Origin: CAWUKT01 sp963923035
Lineage (GTDB): Bacteria; Bacteroidota; Bacteroidia; J057; JADKCL01
DNA length: 64,000 nucleotides
Assembly: GCA_963923035.1 (NCBI GenBank)
Contig: CAWUKT010000012.1
Coordinates: forward strand, 1 to 64,000
Reading direction: 5' to 3'
The notes beneath the pieces are model-generated. The model did no database searches. It saw nothing but the letters and a program-made list of their open reading frames with translations, and was not told the origin of the DNA. Shown here piece by piece: positions 52,421-61,569 of the stretch. A program made the translations under genes and the position numbers. Numbering within the stretch: position 1 is the first letter of the stretch; each line of letters starts with the position of its first letter.

Positions 52421-53854
52421 ATGGAAAAAGCACATCCAATTCAAAGAATGCTAGAGGGAGGAAACCCAAACTCCCGTCTTTCCGCAACCGGGACCAAACA
52501 GCGATCCATGGCCCCGCCGCCCTTTCAACTTGACGCCAGTCCGGTCCAGGCAAAATCGGATCCCGTCCAGGCGAAGTCGGATTCAGTCCAGACAAAATCG
52601 GATCCGGTCCAGATGAAAGCGGACCCTTCTCAGAGTAGCCAGCCCCCCATCCAAAGGAAGGAGAGCCCGGTCCAGCTCAGCCAGGCGGTGGTGCAGCGCG
52701 AAGAAGGTGGAGAAGGTGGAGATAGACCGGAAAACGTCGATTTTTTCCGGACCTTTGGAGGGTCGGATAAGCCCAATGATGCTCTCAAGGCGAGGGGTAA
52801 CCGGGGAGGTGCGTCCAGAGAGTTTGGTAATCAAAATGTTAAACCGATTTCTCCCCAAGGGAATATCAGGAATATCGGGCAAGAAGGGCTCACCAATAAT
52901 AGTGCGGTTTCTGTTAACGGAAAGAAGGGCACCGAGCAAGAGATTGCCCCTGGTGTGAAAGTCGTCTCGACCGCTGAAGCCACCGGTAATTTGGGATTGG
53001 GAGGTGCTGGGGTTAGTGGTGAAGCCAGAAGAGGGGTAGATTTTGAATGGACGTTTCCCCGTGATTATAAGTTCAATCTCTTGGGAGAAGATACTACCAT
53101 TGGCCTTGAATTTATCGTAGGCGGAATGTGCGGAGCTGAGGCTTTGGCTGGACTCGAGGCCCACTTCAAACGAACTCTCTACACCAAAGATCCCCGTACC
53201 ATGACCGAAGACGATGTCTTCAAGGGATTAGATGCAAAAGCAGAAGCCTTTGTGGGGGTCAAGGTGGCGGTGAAAGCCCATGGTAAATACTTCTGGGAAA
53301 AGAAGAGCGGAAACGATTACAAAGCTAAAATCATGAATGCCATCGGTCCTATCAAGAACAACTTGAAGGCTCAGAGGGGATTTTGGGGAGGTGCAGCTCA
53401 TTTGATTCCTGATTCTCAGTTGGTGGGGATCATTTGCGGCATTCTCTTCGGAAAAGGAGGGACTACTATTTTGGGAGGGGTGGGAGCCAAGATCGAAGGA
53501 TCGGCTGGAGTTGGAGCTGAGGGGGCCTTCCACGCCAGATTTGTAAATGGCGAAATCCAGTTTAAGGCCAGTGCTGGCGCGACCTGGGGCCTTGGATTTG
53601 GAACGGGTGTCGAGGTCGGCTTGAACCTCGTTCAAGGAGTTCTCTTTGGGTTGGTCACGGCCGGAAATGCCGGAGCTGAGGCGGTAGGCTTGACCCAGAA
53701 AATCATGCCCCATGCGATGGCTTTGATGAGCGACAACGCATTTATCATGCGGGCCATCGAATTTGTAAACAGCCATCCGCTTGTTTACGATGCCTTGGTC
53801 AAAGTGGCAGAAATGACCGGACTCAAACCCCAAACGGTCCCGAATATAGATTAA
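52421..53854 (+). CDS. PVQL-tail protein with Gly/Ala-rich domain
   Basis: A 477-residue protein, no signal peptide. The tail (1-95) has HPIQRMLEGG, APPPFQLDAS, and repeated PVQ units (from 41: PVQAKSDPVQAKSD and variants), followed by IQRK and VVQREE. Residues 185-430 are rich in Gly and Ala with amphipathic stretches (DAKAEAFVGVKVAVKAHG; GGVGAKIEGSAGVGAEGAF), resembling repeats I recall from DUF4157-linked large proteins; a membrane-active or coat role is possible. C-terminal 50 residues helical. ATG 52421 chosen, as the frame upstream is unlike coding sequence. No zinc-metalloprotease HExxH seen. Probable cargo-type protein, by analogy only. Confidence 0.75.
   Translation: MEKAHPIQRMLEGGNPNSRLSATGTKQRSMAPPPFQLDASPVQAKSDPVQAKSDSVQTKSDPVQMKADPSQSSQPPIQRKESPVQLSQAVVQREEGGEGGDRPENVDFFRTFGGSDKPNDALKARGNRGGASREFGNQNVKPISPQGNIRNIGQEGLTNNSAVSVNGKKGTEQEIAPGVKVVSTAEATGNLGLGGAGVSGEARRGVDFEWTFPRDYKFNLLGEDTTIGLEFIVGGMCGAEALAGLEAHFKRTLYTKDPRTMTEDDVFKGLDAKAEAFVGVKVAVKAHGKYFWEKKSGNDYKAKIMNAIGPIKNNLKAQRGFWGGAAHLIPDSQLVGIICGILFGKGGTTILGGVGAKIEGSAGVGAEGAFHARFVNGEIQFKASAGATWGLGFGTGVEVGLNLVQGVLFGLVTAGNAGAEAVGLTQKIMPHAMALMSDNAFIMRAIEFVNSHPLVYDALVKVAEMTGLKPQTVPNID
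52541..52624 (+). repeat. Four 21-bp coding repeats in the PVQL tail
   Basis: Four tandem units of 21 bases (52541, 52562, 52583, 52604), each encoding PVQ/SVQ plus four residues ending SD/AD. Units share GTCCAGRCRAARTCGGAT. Frame is kept, so repeat number can change the tail length. Confidence 0.8.
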
Positions 53855-53874
53855 CTCAAGTCAGCTCAAATTCG

Positions 53875-53915
53875 AAAGGGAGAAAAGGCCGTCCGTGCCT
53901 TTCCTCCCTTTTATT
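53875..53915 (+). terminator. Terminator after the third PVQL-tail gene
   Basis: Imperfect stem AAAGGGAGAAAAGGC / GCCTTTCCTCCCTTT followed by TATTTT. Confidence 0.85.
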
Positions 53916-53948
53916 TTCTTCCAGACCTAATCCTCCATCCAAAAAGAA

Positions 53949-53980
53949 TGCCGGTCCCACCCCGGAGGGCGAAACCGGCA
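53949..53980 (-). terminator. Terminator after the beta-helix gene
   Basis: Stem TGCCGGT / ACCGGCA with a long loop; on the minus strand it runs into TTCTTTTTGG, 22 bases after the gene's stop. Confidence 0.65.
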
Positions 53981-54001
53981 GGCCATGACCAATGGCTAAA
54001 A

Positions 54002-55735
54002 TCATTGCAGGAGCAGTCGGCCCGTGCGGGGACCGCTGTCCGTGTCCATGCGGACGATATAGAGGCCGCGCGGCAATTGGTCCACGCGGTAGACCTGGTC
54101 GCCGTTGACCGGGAGTTCGAAGGTCCGGCCGTCCAATCCGACGAGGACCATGCTCCGGATTTCATCCGTGATGTCCACCCGGAATTGGTCGTGGGCGGGC
54201 TGGGGAACGAAGCGCAGCGGCAGTGCCTCGGGACGCGGAGAAATGGTTGAGACCGTTCCCAGGCGGTTGCTCAGCTCGGGGATGGCAAAGCAGTTGACCA
54301 GGTCGGCCCGGAGACCGATATCGGCCACCGTCCCATTGCTGTCCAGCGGCGCCGTGGGGTCGCCCGCATCAATCAGGGGCGATGCGAGTGCCGGATAATA
54401 GGTATTGGGGGCCGAGATGATGGGATTCAGGAACAAATTGGACCAGACATCCGCCGGGTCACCCTGGCTATTCGTCGCGATGACACTGCCGAGGCCAGTG
54501 ATCGGCACCCCTTCAAAGTCGGTGGTATTGTCGAAGAAGGCATTGTACGTCACGGAAGCAGGCGTCCCGTAGGCCGGGCTGTACTGGAGGATACCAGTGC
54601 TGCACGCCAGGACCACATTCATCCGAATCGTACTCCCGCCGCTCCCCGTCAGGACCATGCCCCGGTCACAATCAAAGATGACATTGTTTTGGATCAGAGT
54701 AGAGGGGATATTGGTCCCATTCATGGTCTCCTGAATGCCGTCGGCCACCCGGACGATGAGGTTGTTCTGGACCGTGAGCTCTCCCGCAATCTTGCGGGAC
54801 CGGATGCCGTAGGCCTGGTTTCCGTTGAGGTCGTGGATATAGTTGTTGGCGAAGGTGCCATCGCCGGCCATGTCAAAGGCATAAATGCCGGCGCCATTTG
54901 CGTCGAACATTTCATTGCACATGATTTGGGAGTTGGCACCGCCTCCGGACAGGACGAAGACCGCGGCAGTCGCGTACTCCGAGAATTGATTGTCTTCAAT
55001 CGTGGCGATGTGATTGCCCCGCAGAACAATGCCCGAGTGGTTGATCTTGCGGAAGATTGAGTGGCGGACATCCACGACGGAAGGAGCCGGGTAGCTGCCG
55101 AAGACCTCAATCCCGGTCTCTGCCATTTCCACCGTACACCATTCAAAGATCGAATTCCCTCCACCCGCTAACTGGAGGCCCATCCAACGCCCGGTATAGA
55201 CCGCCGAGTTGTTGGAGAACAAGATGGTTTCATTCGGATTGCCGAGGGCACTGATCAGCCCGTCGACTTCAAACAAGTAGGGACCATTGAACAGGACGCG
55301 GGTACCGGATTCAATGGTCAGGTTCTGGCCACTGGGAACCAGAAGATCGCCCGTAACGATATAGGCCGTGTCCCGGTCAAAGACCCCGGAGACATTCCCA
55401 CTGACTAGCCGAAAAGGACCGGGCTGAAGCTCAAGGGTATCCAGCGTCGTTCCCGGGGACAAGAGAGTAGGAGTTCCATTGTCGTAGGCGCGGGGCTGAA
55501 ACCCGGGCTTGGAATAGTCGATGACATACACGCCGGGCTGGACGGCAAGTGAGTACTGCCCGGTAGAGTCGGTGAGGGTACTGTCGAGGGCCCCGGAAAC
55601 CGAGGTCGGGGTAAACCGGACCCAAATACCGTCGTGAATAGATTCGTTGGCAAGGAGCGCTACTCCGTTGACTTGGGACATGACCCCAATTGGAAGTAGT
55701 AAGATCAAGCAAAGGTGAAAAACGATTGTTCGCAT
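54002..55735 (-). CDS. Secreted parallel beta-helix protein with T9SS sorting domain
   Basis: A 577-residue exported protein. Signal peptide MRTIVFHLCLILLLPIGVMS; a carboxypeptidase-regulatory-like domain (about 22-105); a right-handed beta-helix (about 130-430) with repeating units such as GIVLRGNHIATIEDNQF, GAGIYAFDMAGDG and YGIRSRKIAGELTVQNNLI; and a C-terminal sorting domain (LRFVPQPAHDQFRVDI to TGRLLLQ). Such helices bind or cleave polysaccharides; no catalytic site was identified. Likely surface-displayed or released by T9SS. The ATG at 55735 lies close to the 21-bp repeat array upstream. Confidence 0.88.
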   Translation of the reverse strand: MRTIVFHLCLILLLPIGVMSQVNGVALLANESIHDGIWVRFTPTSVSGALDSTLTDSTGQYSLAVQPGVYVIDYSKPGFQPRAYDNGTPTLLSPGTTLDTLELQPGPFRLVSGNVSGVFDRDTAYIVTGDLLVPSGQNLTIESGTRVLFNGPYLFEVDGLISALGNPNETILFSNNSAVYTGRWMGLQLAGGGNSIFEWCTVEMAETGIEVFGSYPAPSVVDVRHSIFRKINHSGIVLRGNHIATIEDNQFSEYATAAVFVLSGGGANSQIMCNEMFDANGAGIYAFDMAGDGTFANNYIHDLNGNQAYGIRSRKIAGELTVQNNLIVRVADGIQETMNGTNIPSTLIQNNVIFDCDRGMVLTGSGGSTIRMNVVLACSTGILQYSPAYGTPASVTYNAFFDNTTDFEGVPITGLGSVIATNSQGDPADVWSNLFLNPIISAPNTYYPALASPLIDAGDPTAPLDSNGTVADIGLRADLVNCFAIPELSNRLGTVSTISPRPEALPLRFVPQPAHDQFRVDITDEIRSMVLVGLDGRTFELPVNGDQVYRVDQLPRGLYIVRMDTDSGPRTGRLLLQ

Positions 55736-55878
55736 GCCCCGTGAACACGTAGGGCCGCTGAAGGTTGCGTTTTGGGCGAAAAAATGTCTTCGGAGGACAG
55801 CCCATTTACGTCCCTGCGACAGTTTTTGGGATTTATAGGCTCTTAGGGCAATTTAGGCCGGTTTGGGACATGTCGGTC

Positions 55879-56240
55879 GCGGTCCCGCACCGCGTGACCG
55901 CGGTCCCGGAGCGCGTGATAGCGGTCCCGAAGCGCAGTCGGTTGTACCAGAAGCGGCCGAGGTCGGTCCCCGACCAACCGCGGTTACACCGGGAGCGGCC
56001 GAGGTTGGTCCGAGACCAACCGCGGTTACACTGGGAGCGGCCGAGGTCGGTTGGTGACCAACCGCGGTTACACTGGGAGCGACCGAGGTCGGTCTCAGAC
56101 CAATCGCGGTTACACCGGGAGCGGCCGAGGTCGGTCCCGGACCAACCGCGGTTACACTGGGAGCGGCCGAGGTCGGTCTGGGACCAACCGCGGTTACACC
56201 CGGACCAACCGCGGTTATACTATGACCAACCGTTTTAGTT
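55879..56240. repeat. Tandem repeat array of 21/42-bp period
   Basis: A 360-base array. The main 42-bp unit starts at 55972, 56014, 56056, 56098, 56140 and 56182, then two half-units of 21 bp start at 56203 and 56224. Each unit is two diverged 21-bp halves; the first carries the palindrome AACCGCGGTT. Three older 21-bp units (GCGGTCCCG...) precede it from 55879. The period divides by 3, so all frames stay open; one gives a heptapeptide series ([RQ]PR[SL][VH]x[DE]) starting from ATG 55765. Whether it is coding is undecided. It is not a CRISPR because units are contiguous. Confidence 0.9.
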
Positions 56241-56420
56241 CAGCGAGGCAGTTTTCGATCCGGAAGTAGAGAGGGACGCGGTGCATTTTTCCGACAATTG
56301 ATTCCGACCTTCCACCCGCTTCCCGGCCTATTGCATTTAAAGGCCGATTTCCTCCCTGGGTTGAAAATACAGGCGATTTTTCCGACCTTAGACGGAGTAG
56401 TTACAAAGAAAATTAAGAGT
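56241..56420. other. Intergenic sequence between the repeat array and rocD
   Basis: About 180 bases. The frame of the rocD gene is open back to 56298, but its first residues are unlike the family. No clear -7 box seen. Confidence 0.4.
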
Positions 56421-57689
56421 ATGATCGCGGAAAAAAACAGTATCTCCACTGAGGAAGCCATTGCCCTTGAAGACAAATACGGAGCGCACAATTACCATCC
56501 CCTTCCCGTCGTCCTGTCGCGGGGAGAAGGCGTATTCCTGTGGGACCCGGAAGGCAATCGGTACTACGACTTCTTGTCGGCCTATTCCGCGGTCAACCAG
56601 GGCCACTGCCATCCCCGCATCATCGGGGCCATGGTGGAGCAGGCCCAGCAACTGACCCTGACCAGCCGCGCATTTCACAGCGACAAGCTCGGTCAGGCCG
56701 AAAAATACATCTCCGAAACCTTCGGATTCGACAAGGTCCTCATGATGAACTCCGGGGCCGAGGCCGTGGAGACCGCCATCAAGCTGGTCCGGAAATGGGG
56801 CTACGAGAAAAAAGGCGTCGAGAACAACCAGGCCAAGATCATCGTCGCGTCCTCCAACTTCCACGGACGGACCACGGGCATCATTTCCTTTTCCACCGAT
56901 CCCGACGCCAAAGGAAATTACGGACCTTACCTGCCCGGCTTTGAAGTCATTCCCTACAATGACCTCGGGGCATTGGAAGCCGCCCTGGCCGACCCGAATG
57001 TGGTCGCGTTCATGGTCGAGCCCATCCAGGGGGAAGCCGGCATCGTGGTCCCCGAAGCCGAATACCTTCCCGGCGCGCGGCAGCTCTGCACGGACAAGAA
57101 TGTCCTGTTCGTGGCCGACGAAATCCAGACCGGGATTGCCCGGACCGGCCGCATGCTGGCCGTTTGCGGCAATTGCAATTGTGAGCGCGTCTGCGGCAAC
57201 AAATACGAAGTCCAGCCGGATGTGTTGATCCTGGGCAAGGCCCTGTCCGGGGGCGCGATGCCGGTTTCGGCCGTCCTCGCCAACGATGACATCATGCTGG
57301 TGATCCAGCCCGGCCAGCACGGCTCCACCTTCGGGGGCAATCCGCTGGCCTGCGCCGTCGCGATGGCTGCGCTGGACGTGGTCAAGGACGAGGACCTCAT
57401 GGGGAACGCCGACCGCCTCGGCGAAGTCTTCCGGTCCCGGATGAGCGCCATCGACCACCCCATGGTCGAGTTTGTGCGCGGCAAAGGCCTCCTCAACGCA
57501 GTCGGCATCAAGCCGATGGGCGGCTACAAGGCCTGGGACGTCTGCGTCCGTCTGAAAGAGAACGGATTGCTGGCCAAGCCGACCCACGAGCACATCATTC
57601 GCTTTGCCCCGCCGCTGGTCATCACCGACGAACAGGTACAGGAATGCTGTGACATTATTGAACGGACGATCCTCTCCTTTGAGGTATGA
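56421..57689 (+). CDS. rocD: Ornithine aminotransferase with a cysteine-rich insertion
   Basis: A 422-residue PLP enzyme (class III aminotransferase) that moves the delta-amino group of ornithine to 2-oxoglutarate. Family features: YGAHNYHPLPVVLSRGEG, MMNSGAEAVETAIKL, FVADEIQTG, and LGKALSGG with PLP-binding Lys273. Between TGRMLAV and QPDVLI lies an insertion CGNCNCERVCG (Cys249, 252, 254, 258) where most relatives have a short loop; its four cysteines could bind a metal. Start at ATG 56421 matches the family's length. Followed by a strong terminator. Confidence 0.92.
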   Translation: MIAEKNSISTEEAIALEDKYGAHNYHPLPVVLSRGEGVFLWDPEGNRYYDFLSAYSAVNQGHCHPRIIGAMVEQAQQLTLTSRAFHSDKLGQAEKYISETFGFDKVLMMNSGAEAVETAIKLVRKWGYEKKGVENNQAKIIVASSNFHGRTTGIISFSTDPDAKGNYGPYLPGFEVIPYNDLGALEAALADPNVVAFMVEPIQGEAGIVVPEAEYLPGARQLCTDKNVLFVADEIQTGIARTGRMLAVCGNCNCERVCGNKYEVQPDVLILGKALSGGAMPVSAVLANDDIMLVIQPGQHGSTFGGNPLACAVAMAALDVVKDEDLMGNADRLGEVFRSRMSAIDHPMVEFVRGKGLLNAVGIKPMGGYKAWDVCVRLKENGLLAKPTHEHIIRFAPPLVITDEQVQECCDIIERTILSFEV

Positions 57690-57713
57690 TCTGATCCAAC
57701 AGAATAGAGATAA

Positions 57714-57743
57714 AAGAGGAGGCTCCGGCCTCCTCTTTTTTTG
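57714..57743 (+). terminator. Terminator after rocD
   Basis: Perfect 11-bp stem AAAGAGGAGGC / GCCTCCTCTTT with TCCG loop and a long T-run. Confidence 0.92.
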
Positions 57744-57896
57744 CAACTATTTACAGAAACTATCGTATATGATAGTATAGCTAACTGCAACAAACTATGA
57801 CAACACATTTCCTTTGGTCCAATCCAATGCCGGGCATGCAGCAATTGCCCGGGTAAATCCTCCATTCCAAGGATTTCTATTTAACTACCTACAACA

Positions 57897-58568
57897 ATGA
57901 ACACAAAATCTGGGTCTCGGGGACCGTCTCCCCGGGAACGCGATCGGCAGCGCAAGCAGCACCTGAAACGCAATGGGACACCCTCCCGATTTACCTTTTC
58001 CAGCCTCGAGGATACTCCACCGGGCATACAGTTGCGGCGGTTTGAAGAAGGCTTTGAAATGGCCCTGTCCCGATTTTCCTGGGTTCCAGCTGTGATCTGG
58101 TTACTGGGAACGCTGGGGACCCTCTTCCTCTGCGTGTACTCCTTTCAATCTGATTCGGAGACCATTCCCGGATCGTTCAAGGTCTTCACAGTCCTTGCAT
58201 TCGGGGGAGCCTTTTACTTGCTCCTGCGGTCGACCCTCCGGCGGACCTGGATTCGTCTCCAACAAGGCAAATTGAGGGTGGTGACCGGACTGTTCGGAAT
58301 TGGAGGGAAACAGGAAATTCCTGTGAAGAGCATCCGGCGCTTTGCGAAGCGGTTCAAGAAAGTGGGCTATTCTGAATATACGCCGGTGGCGGCGGGCATC
58401 ATTGCCCCGGAAGACACCGGGATGAATGCCGATACCAAGCTCTGCGAGCTGGTGATTTACGGATCAGAAGAAGTCTGGATTCCGGCGATCGTCGGCGAGC
58501 AGAAAGCGGACTTTGTCCAGTTCGCGATCAAGGAGTACCTCAAAGGTATTCCCTCCCAAAAGCATTAA
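57897..58568 (+). CDS. Hypothetical membrane protein with PH-like domain
   Basis: A 223-residue protein with a strongly basic N-terminus (SPRERDRQRKQHLKRN), two membrane segments (about 62-82 and 96-112), and a soluble C-terminal region (RLQQGKLRVVTGLFGIGG to FAIKEYLKG) with the strand pattern of bacterial PH-like domains. Its layout resembles the protein encoded after dapF (5440), but the sequences are not close. Single gene. Function unknown. Confidence 0.72.
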   Translation: MNTKSGSRGPSPRERDRQRKQHLKRNGTPSRFTFSSLEDTPPGIQLRRFEEGFEMALSRFSWVPAVIWLLGTLGTLFLCVYSFQSDSETIPGSFKVFTVLAFGGAFYLLLRSTLRRTWIRLQQGKLRVVTGLFGIGGKQEIPVKSIRRFAKRFKKVGYSEYTPVAAGIIAPEDTGMNADTKLCELVIYGSEEVWIPAIVGEQKADFVQFAIKEYLKGIPSQKH

Positions 58569-58633
58569 TACGGTTCTTTTGTGATAATTCGGAATGGGGT
58601 CGGCGCAAGTCGATCCCATTTCACATTGGGGAC

Positions 58634-60868
58634 TCAGGACCGGAGCTCCCGCCGCCGCCGGTTGCGGATGACGATCAGCGCGATGATGGCCAGGAGGACG
58701 GTTCCCCCGACCAGGAGGGCAAAGTAAAAGTTGTTGATGATTTGGGGGCGAACCGAGAAGCTGTAGCGCGTAGGTTCGGGATTCCAATCGCCGCCCTTGC
58801 GGCGCGCGCTCACCTCAAAGGTATAGTCTCCTGAACGGAGATTGAGGTACTGGGCCGTACGGTCATTCGAGGTGGTCCAGGAAGAATCCAATCCCAGGAG
58901 GCGGAAGCGGTAAAAGGGCTCCCGGCTGGGCTTGTGGTTGGTGATCCCGACAAAACGGAGCGCGATATTGTTTTCATCCGGAGCCAGTTCCACCGGCTCT
59001 GTGGGCAAGCGCAGCGAATCCTCGGCCTTTACCCATTCCAGGTACACCATCGGAGGCGTGGTCGTGGTCGGGTCCATTTTCCCCGGGTCCACATATACCA
59101 GCCCCTGATCTGTTCCCACCCATACCTTTTCTTTCCACCACGCAATGTCCCGGATGAAATTGGAGGGAAGGCCATCCTTATAATCCCAATTCCCCGCGTC
59201 TTCAACCACCAGTTCTGCCCCCGGCGCATAATCCAACCAAAACACCCCCTCATTGCTGGCAATCCACAACTTGGAGCCATCGCCCAGGGTGAGGGCATTG
59301 ATCATATTGCCGTAGACCCCCGCCGGTTGGTATACCGTCTCGACCTTTTCCCCCCGTACCCGCAGCACGCCATTCCCCACCGTCCCAAACCACAGGTTTC
59401 CGAATTCATCCGCGAGGATATCGTTCACCCGGATGTCGAGCAAGGGCTCGTCGGGCAGCAATTTACGGGGATGCTCAAAGTCATACTGGTCCACGACGAG
59501 GACGCCGTGCTGGGTCCCCAGGTAAATTTGCTCGCCTTGCTCCAACGCGCATAGGATTCGCACCCTGAATTTGGCTGGCGGCTGGGCCAGGGGGAGTTTT
59601 GAGAGGGGATCAACCATGAGGAAGCCGCTGTGTCCGGCGCTCAGGGCGGCTCCGTTGTAAAGTGGCAGTAAAATGGGGAGGAACGAATCCGGGATCACCT
59701 CTTCGAAGCTGAGTCCGTTGGGCCCTTCCTGGAGCTTGAATCGGTTGAGGTAGGGCTCGGAAGGATGAGAAATGCCAAAGTTGAGCAAGCCAAACATCTC
59801 CGGGTCCGAGTGGAGGCGTTCGGCTTGGAAATTCTGGTCAATGGACAGCAATTCGCCGCCCAGGGTGCCCACGATCAGGTGTTGGTCGCTGTGGACAATG
59901 GCGGTGGGAGTGAAGTTCCGTTCGGTGATGGACTGGAGGTCGACGGGGCAGGTTTCAAAGGAGGGGATATAGAAAATGCCCTGGTCCAGGGAGGTAATCC
60001 AATAATTGTGTTCGAGGTCCTCGGAAATGCTGCTGACGGCCAGGCCGTCAAAGAAGTGATCCGGGGTGCGGCTCAGGTCGCCCGCCGGAAACCGGAACAG
60101 GCCATCGGTGGTGCTGGCCCAGAGGTCACCCATGTGATCGGTCGCCAGGTCCATGATGGCCCCGGTGAGGTCGTATTCCTGCCGGAAATCGGGCCGGTCT
60201 ATTTGGCCGCGGACGAGCCGGTTGCGGGTGGCAAAGCGGGCGTAGTAGACGTCCAGCTTGTTGAGTTCGAGGAACTCGATGGGGCGGGTGGTGGGAAAGA
60301 GCTCGTTGTTGATTTGGATGTATTCGAAGTCGTGGATCCGGCCGGAAGGGTAGAGGCGGGTCAATTCGGTATAGGACAACCGCTGAGCGGTATTCATGGA
60401 GGTGTCGACCCGCACGCAGAAGGGGGAGTTCTTGCCCCGGTAGAAGAAGTAATACTCGCCGTCCTCCCCGGGAATGATCTTGAAAATCAATTGGTCTTTG
60501 CCGGCTTGTTCCACCAGGGCCTGGTTGCCGGGGAACGGTTCCGGCCCCTTGTCCGTCAGCCAGTTGGCGGATCCGTCGAGGGTGACAAACCAGAGTTTGC
60601 CATCGCGGGTCTTCGGACCTTCCAGCACCGAATTGTTGCTCAGGCCTTCCCGGGTCGTATACCGCGTAAATTCATAGCCATTGAAACTACAGACGCCCCG
60701 GTCCGTGCAAATCCACACCACACCCCGCTCGTCGACTTCGACATCGTAGGTCTCAGCGCTGGGAAGACCATCCTGGGGGGTAAAGTGAATGAAATGCGGA
60801 TCCTGGGCCATCAATGTACCCCAAGACCAAATCAGGCCCACCAAAACAAATGGAATCGCACGAAGCAT
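58634..60868 (-). CDS. Two-component-type propeller sensor lacking a kinase domain
   Basis: A 744-residue exported protein with the sensory half of a hybrid two-component system: signal peptide, a long run of Reg_prop propeller blades (GLPSAETYDVEVDERGVVWICTDRGVCSF; EFGNLWFGTVGNGVL; GSKLWIASNEGVFWL), then a Y_Y_Y-like domain (FYRFRLLGLDSSWTTS, YTFEVSAR) and one membrane helix (FYFALLVGGTVLLAIIALIVI). It stops after RNRRRREL: the histidine kinase that normally follows is absent, and nothing coding for one lies downstream on this strand. Natural stand-alone sensor or truncated gene; no frameshift visible nearby. Confidence 0.85.
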   Translation of the reverse strand: MLRAIPFVLVGLIWSWGTLMAQDPHFIHFTPQDGLPSAETYDVEVDERGVVWICTDRGVCSFNGYEFTRYTTREGLSNNSVLEGPKTRDGKLWFVTLDGSANWLTDKGPEPFPGNQALVEQAGKDQLIFKIIPGEDGEYYFFYRGKNSPFCVRVDTSMNTAQRLSYTELTRLYPSGRIHDFEYIQINNELFPTTRPIEFLELNKLDVYYARFATRNRLVRGQIDRPDFRQEYDLTGAIMDLATDHMGDLWASTTDGLFRFPAGDLSRTPDHFFDGLAVSSISEDLEHNYWITSLDQGIFYIPSFETCPVDLQSITERNFTPTAIVHSDQHLIVGTLGGELLSIDQNFQAERLHSDPEMFGLLNFGISHPSEPYLNRFKLQEGPNGLSFEEVIPDSFLPILLPLYNGAALSAGHSGFLMVDPLSKLPLAQPPAKFRVRILCALEQGEQIYLGTQHGVLVVDQYDFEHPRKLLPDEPLLDIRVNDILADEFGNLWFGTVGNGVLRVRGEKVETVYQPAGVYGNMINALTLGDGSKLWIASNEGVFWLDYAPGAELVVEDAGNWDYKDGLPSNFIRDIAWWKEKVWVGTDQGLVYVDPGKMDPTTTTPPMVYLEWVKAEDSLRLPTEPVELAPDENNIALRFVGITNHKPSREPFYRFRLLGLDSSWTTSNDRTAQYLNLRSGDYTFEVSARRKGGDWNPEPTRYSFSVRPQIINNFYFALLVGGTVLLAIIALIVIRNRRRRELRS

Positions 60869-60958
60869 AAGAACAAGAATTGAAGCTATCTGTCGTCGTT
60901 TCTAAGATCTCTTCGGAAGATAAGAATTCCCCTGCGAATTTTCCCAAATAAAACTTGG

Positions 60959-61492
60959 TTAATGGCCTCCCGAGGCAAATATCAGTCCGTACAGCGCAAT
61001 CCCAATCGTCACCGAGACATTGAAGCTGTGCTTGGTCCCGAGCATGGGAATCTCCAGACAATTGTCACTGACGTCGATCAGTTCGTTTTGCACTCCTTCC
61101 ACCTCATTCCCAAAAATCAGCGCGAACTTCTGGTCCGGATCCCGTTTGAAATCGGGCAATAGCACGGAACCTTCCGCCTGCTCAACACTCAGAATGGTGA
61201 ATCCCTCTGCCTTCAGCGCCTCGACGGCGGTCCGGGCCTCCTGTACATGTTCCCAGTCCACCGAAAACTCCGCTCCCAACGCCGTCTTGGCGATGGTCCG
61301 GTCGGGAGGCGTCGGCGTATACCCGCACAAGATCAGTTTGGCCACCCGAAAGGCATCACAGTTGCGAAAGGCGGACCCGACATTGGCCTTGGATCGGACA
61401 TTGTCCAGAATGACGACCACCGGGCTCTTTTCCGCGGCCTTGTACCCCTCCACATCCAACCGCCCGAGTTCTTCCAGTTTCAGTTTCCGCAT
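60959..61492 (-). CDS. SpoU/TrmH-family RNA methyltransferase
   Basis: A 177-residue cytoplasmic SAM-dependent enzyme with a trefoil-knot (SPOUT) fold: ILDNVRSKANVGSAFRNCDAF, FALIFGNEVEGV and EIPMLGTKHSFNVSVTIGIALY form the knotted SAM site. It probably 2'-O-methylates tRNA or rRNA ribose; the exact target cannot be read. ATG 61492 matches the family length; a TTG at 61510 adds six residues. Confidence 0.9.
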   Translation of the reverse strand: MRKLKLEELGRLDVEGYKAAEKSPVVVILDNVRSKANVGSAFRNCDAFRVAKLILCGYTPTPPDRTIAKTALGAEFSVDWEHVQEARTAVEALKAEGFTILSVEQAEGSVLLPDFKRDPDQKFALIFGNEVEGVQNELIDVSDNCLEIPMLGTKHSFNVSVTIGIALYGLIFASGGH

Positions 61493-61569
61493 GGCTTCTT
61501 TTTGGGGCAAATTAACCGCTTCCCAAGGATAGCTGCAAGGGAGTAGACGGGGAAATAGAACAAGAAAAA

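Noticed and set aside
34996..53854. Contractile injection system locus
   Set aside because: Only tail-bearing candidate cargo was seen; no sheath, tube, baseplate or ATPase genes are in the window.
55879..56240. CRISPR-like array
   Set aside because: Repeat units are contiguous with a 21/42-bp period and no unique spacers, and no cas genes are in the window.
56388..57746. Long open frame antisense to rocD
   Set aside because: Shadow of a high-GC gene; the rocD motifs and PLP lysine are unmistakable.
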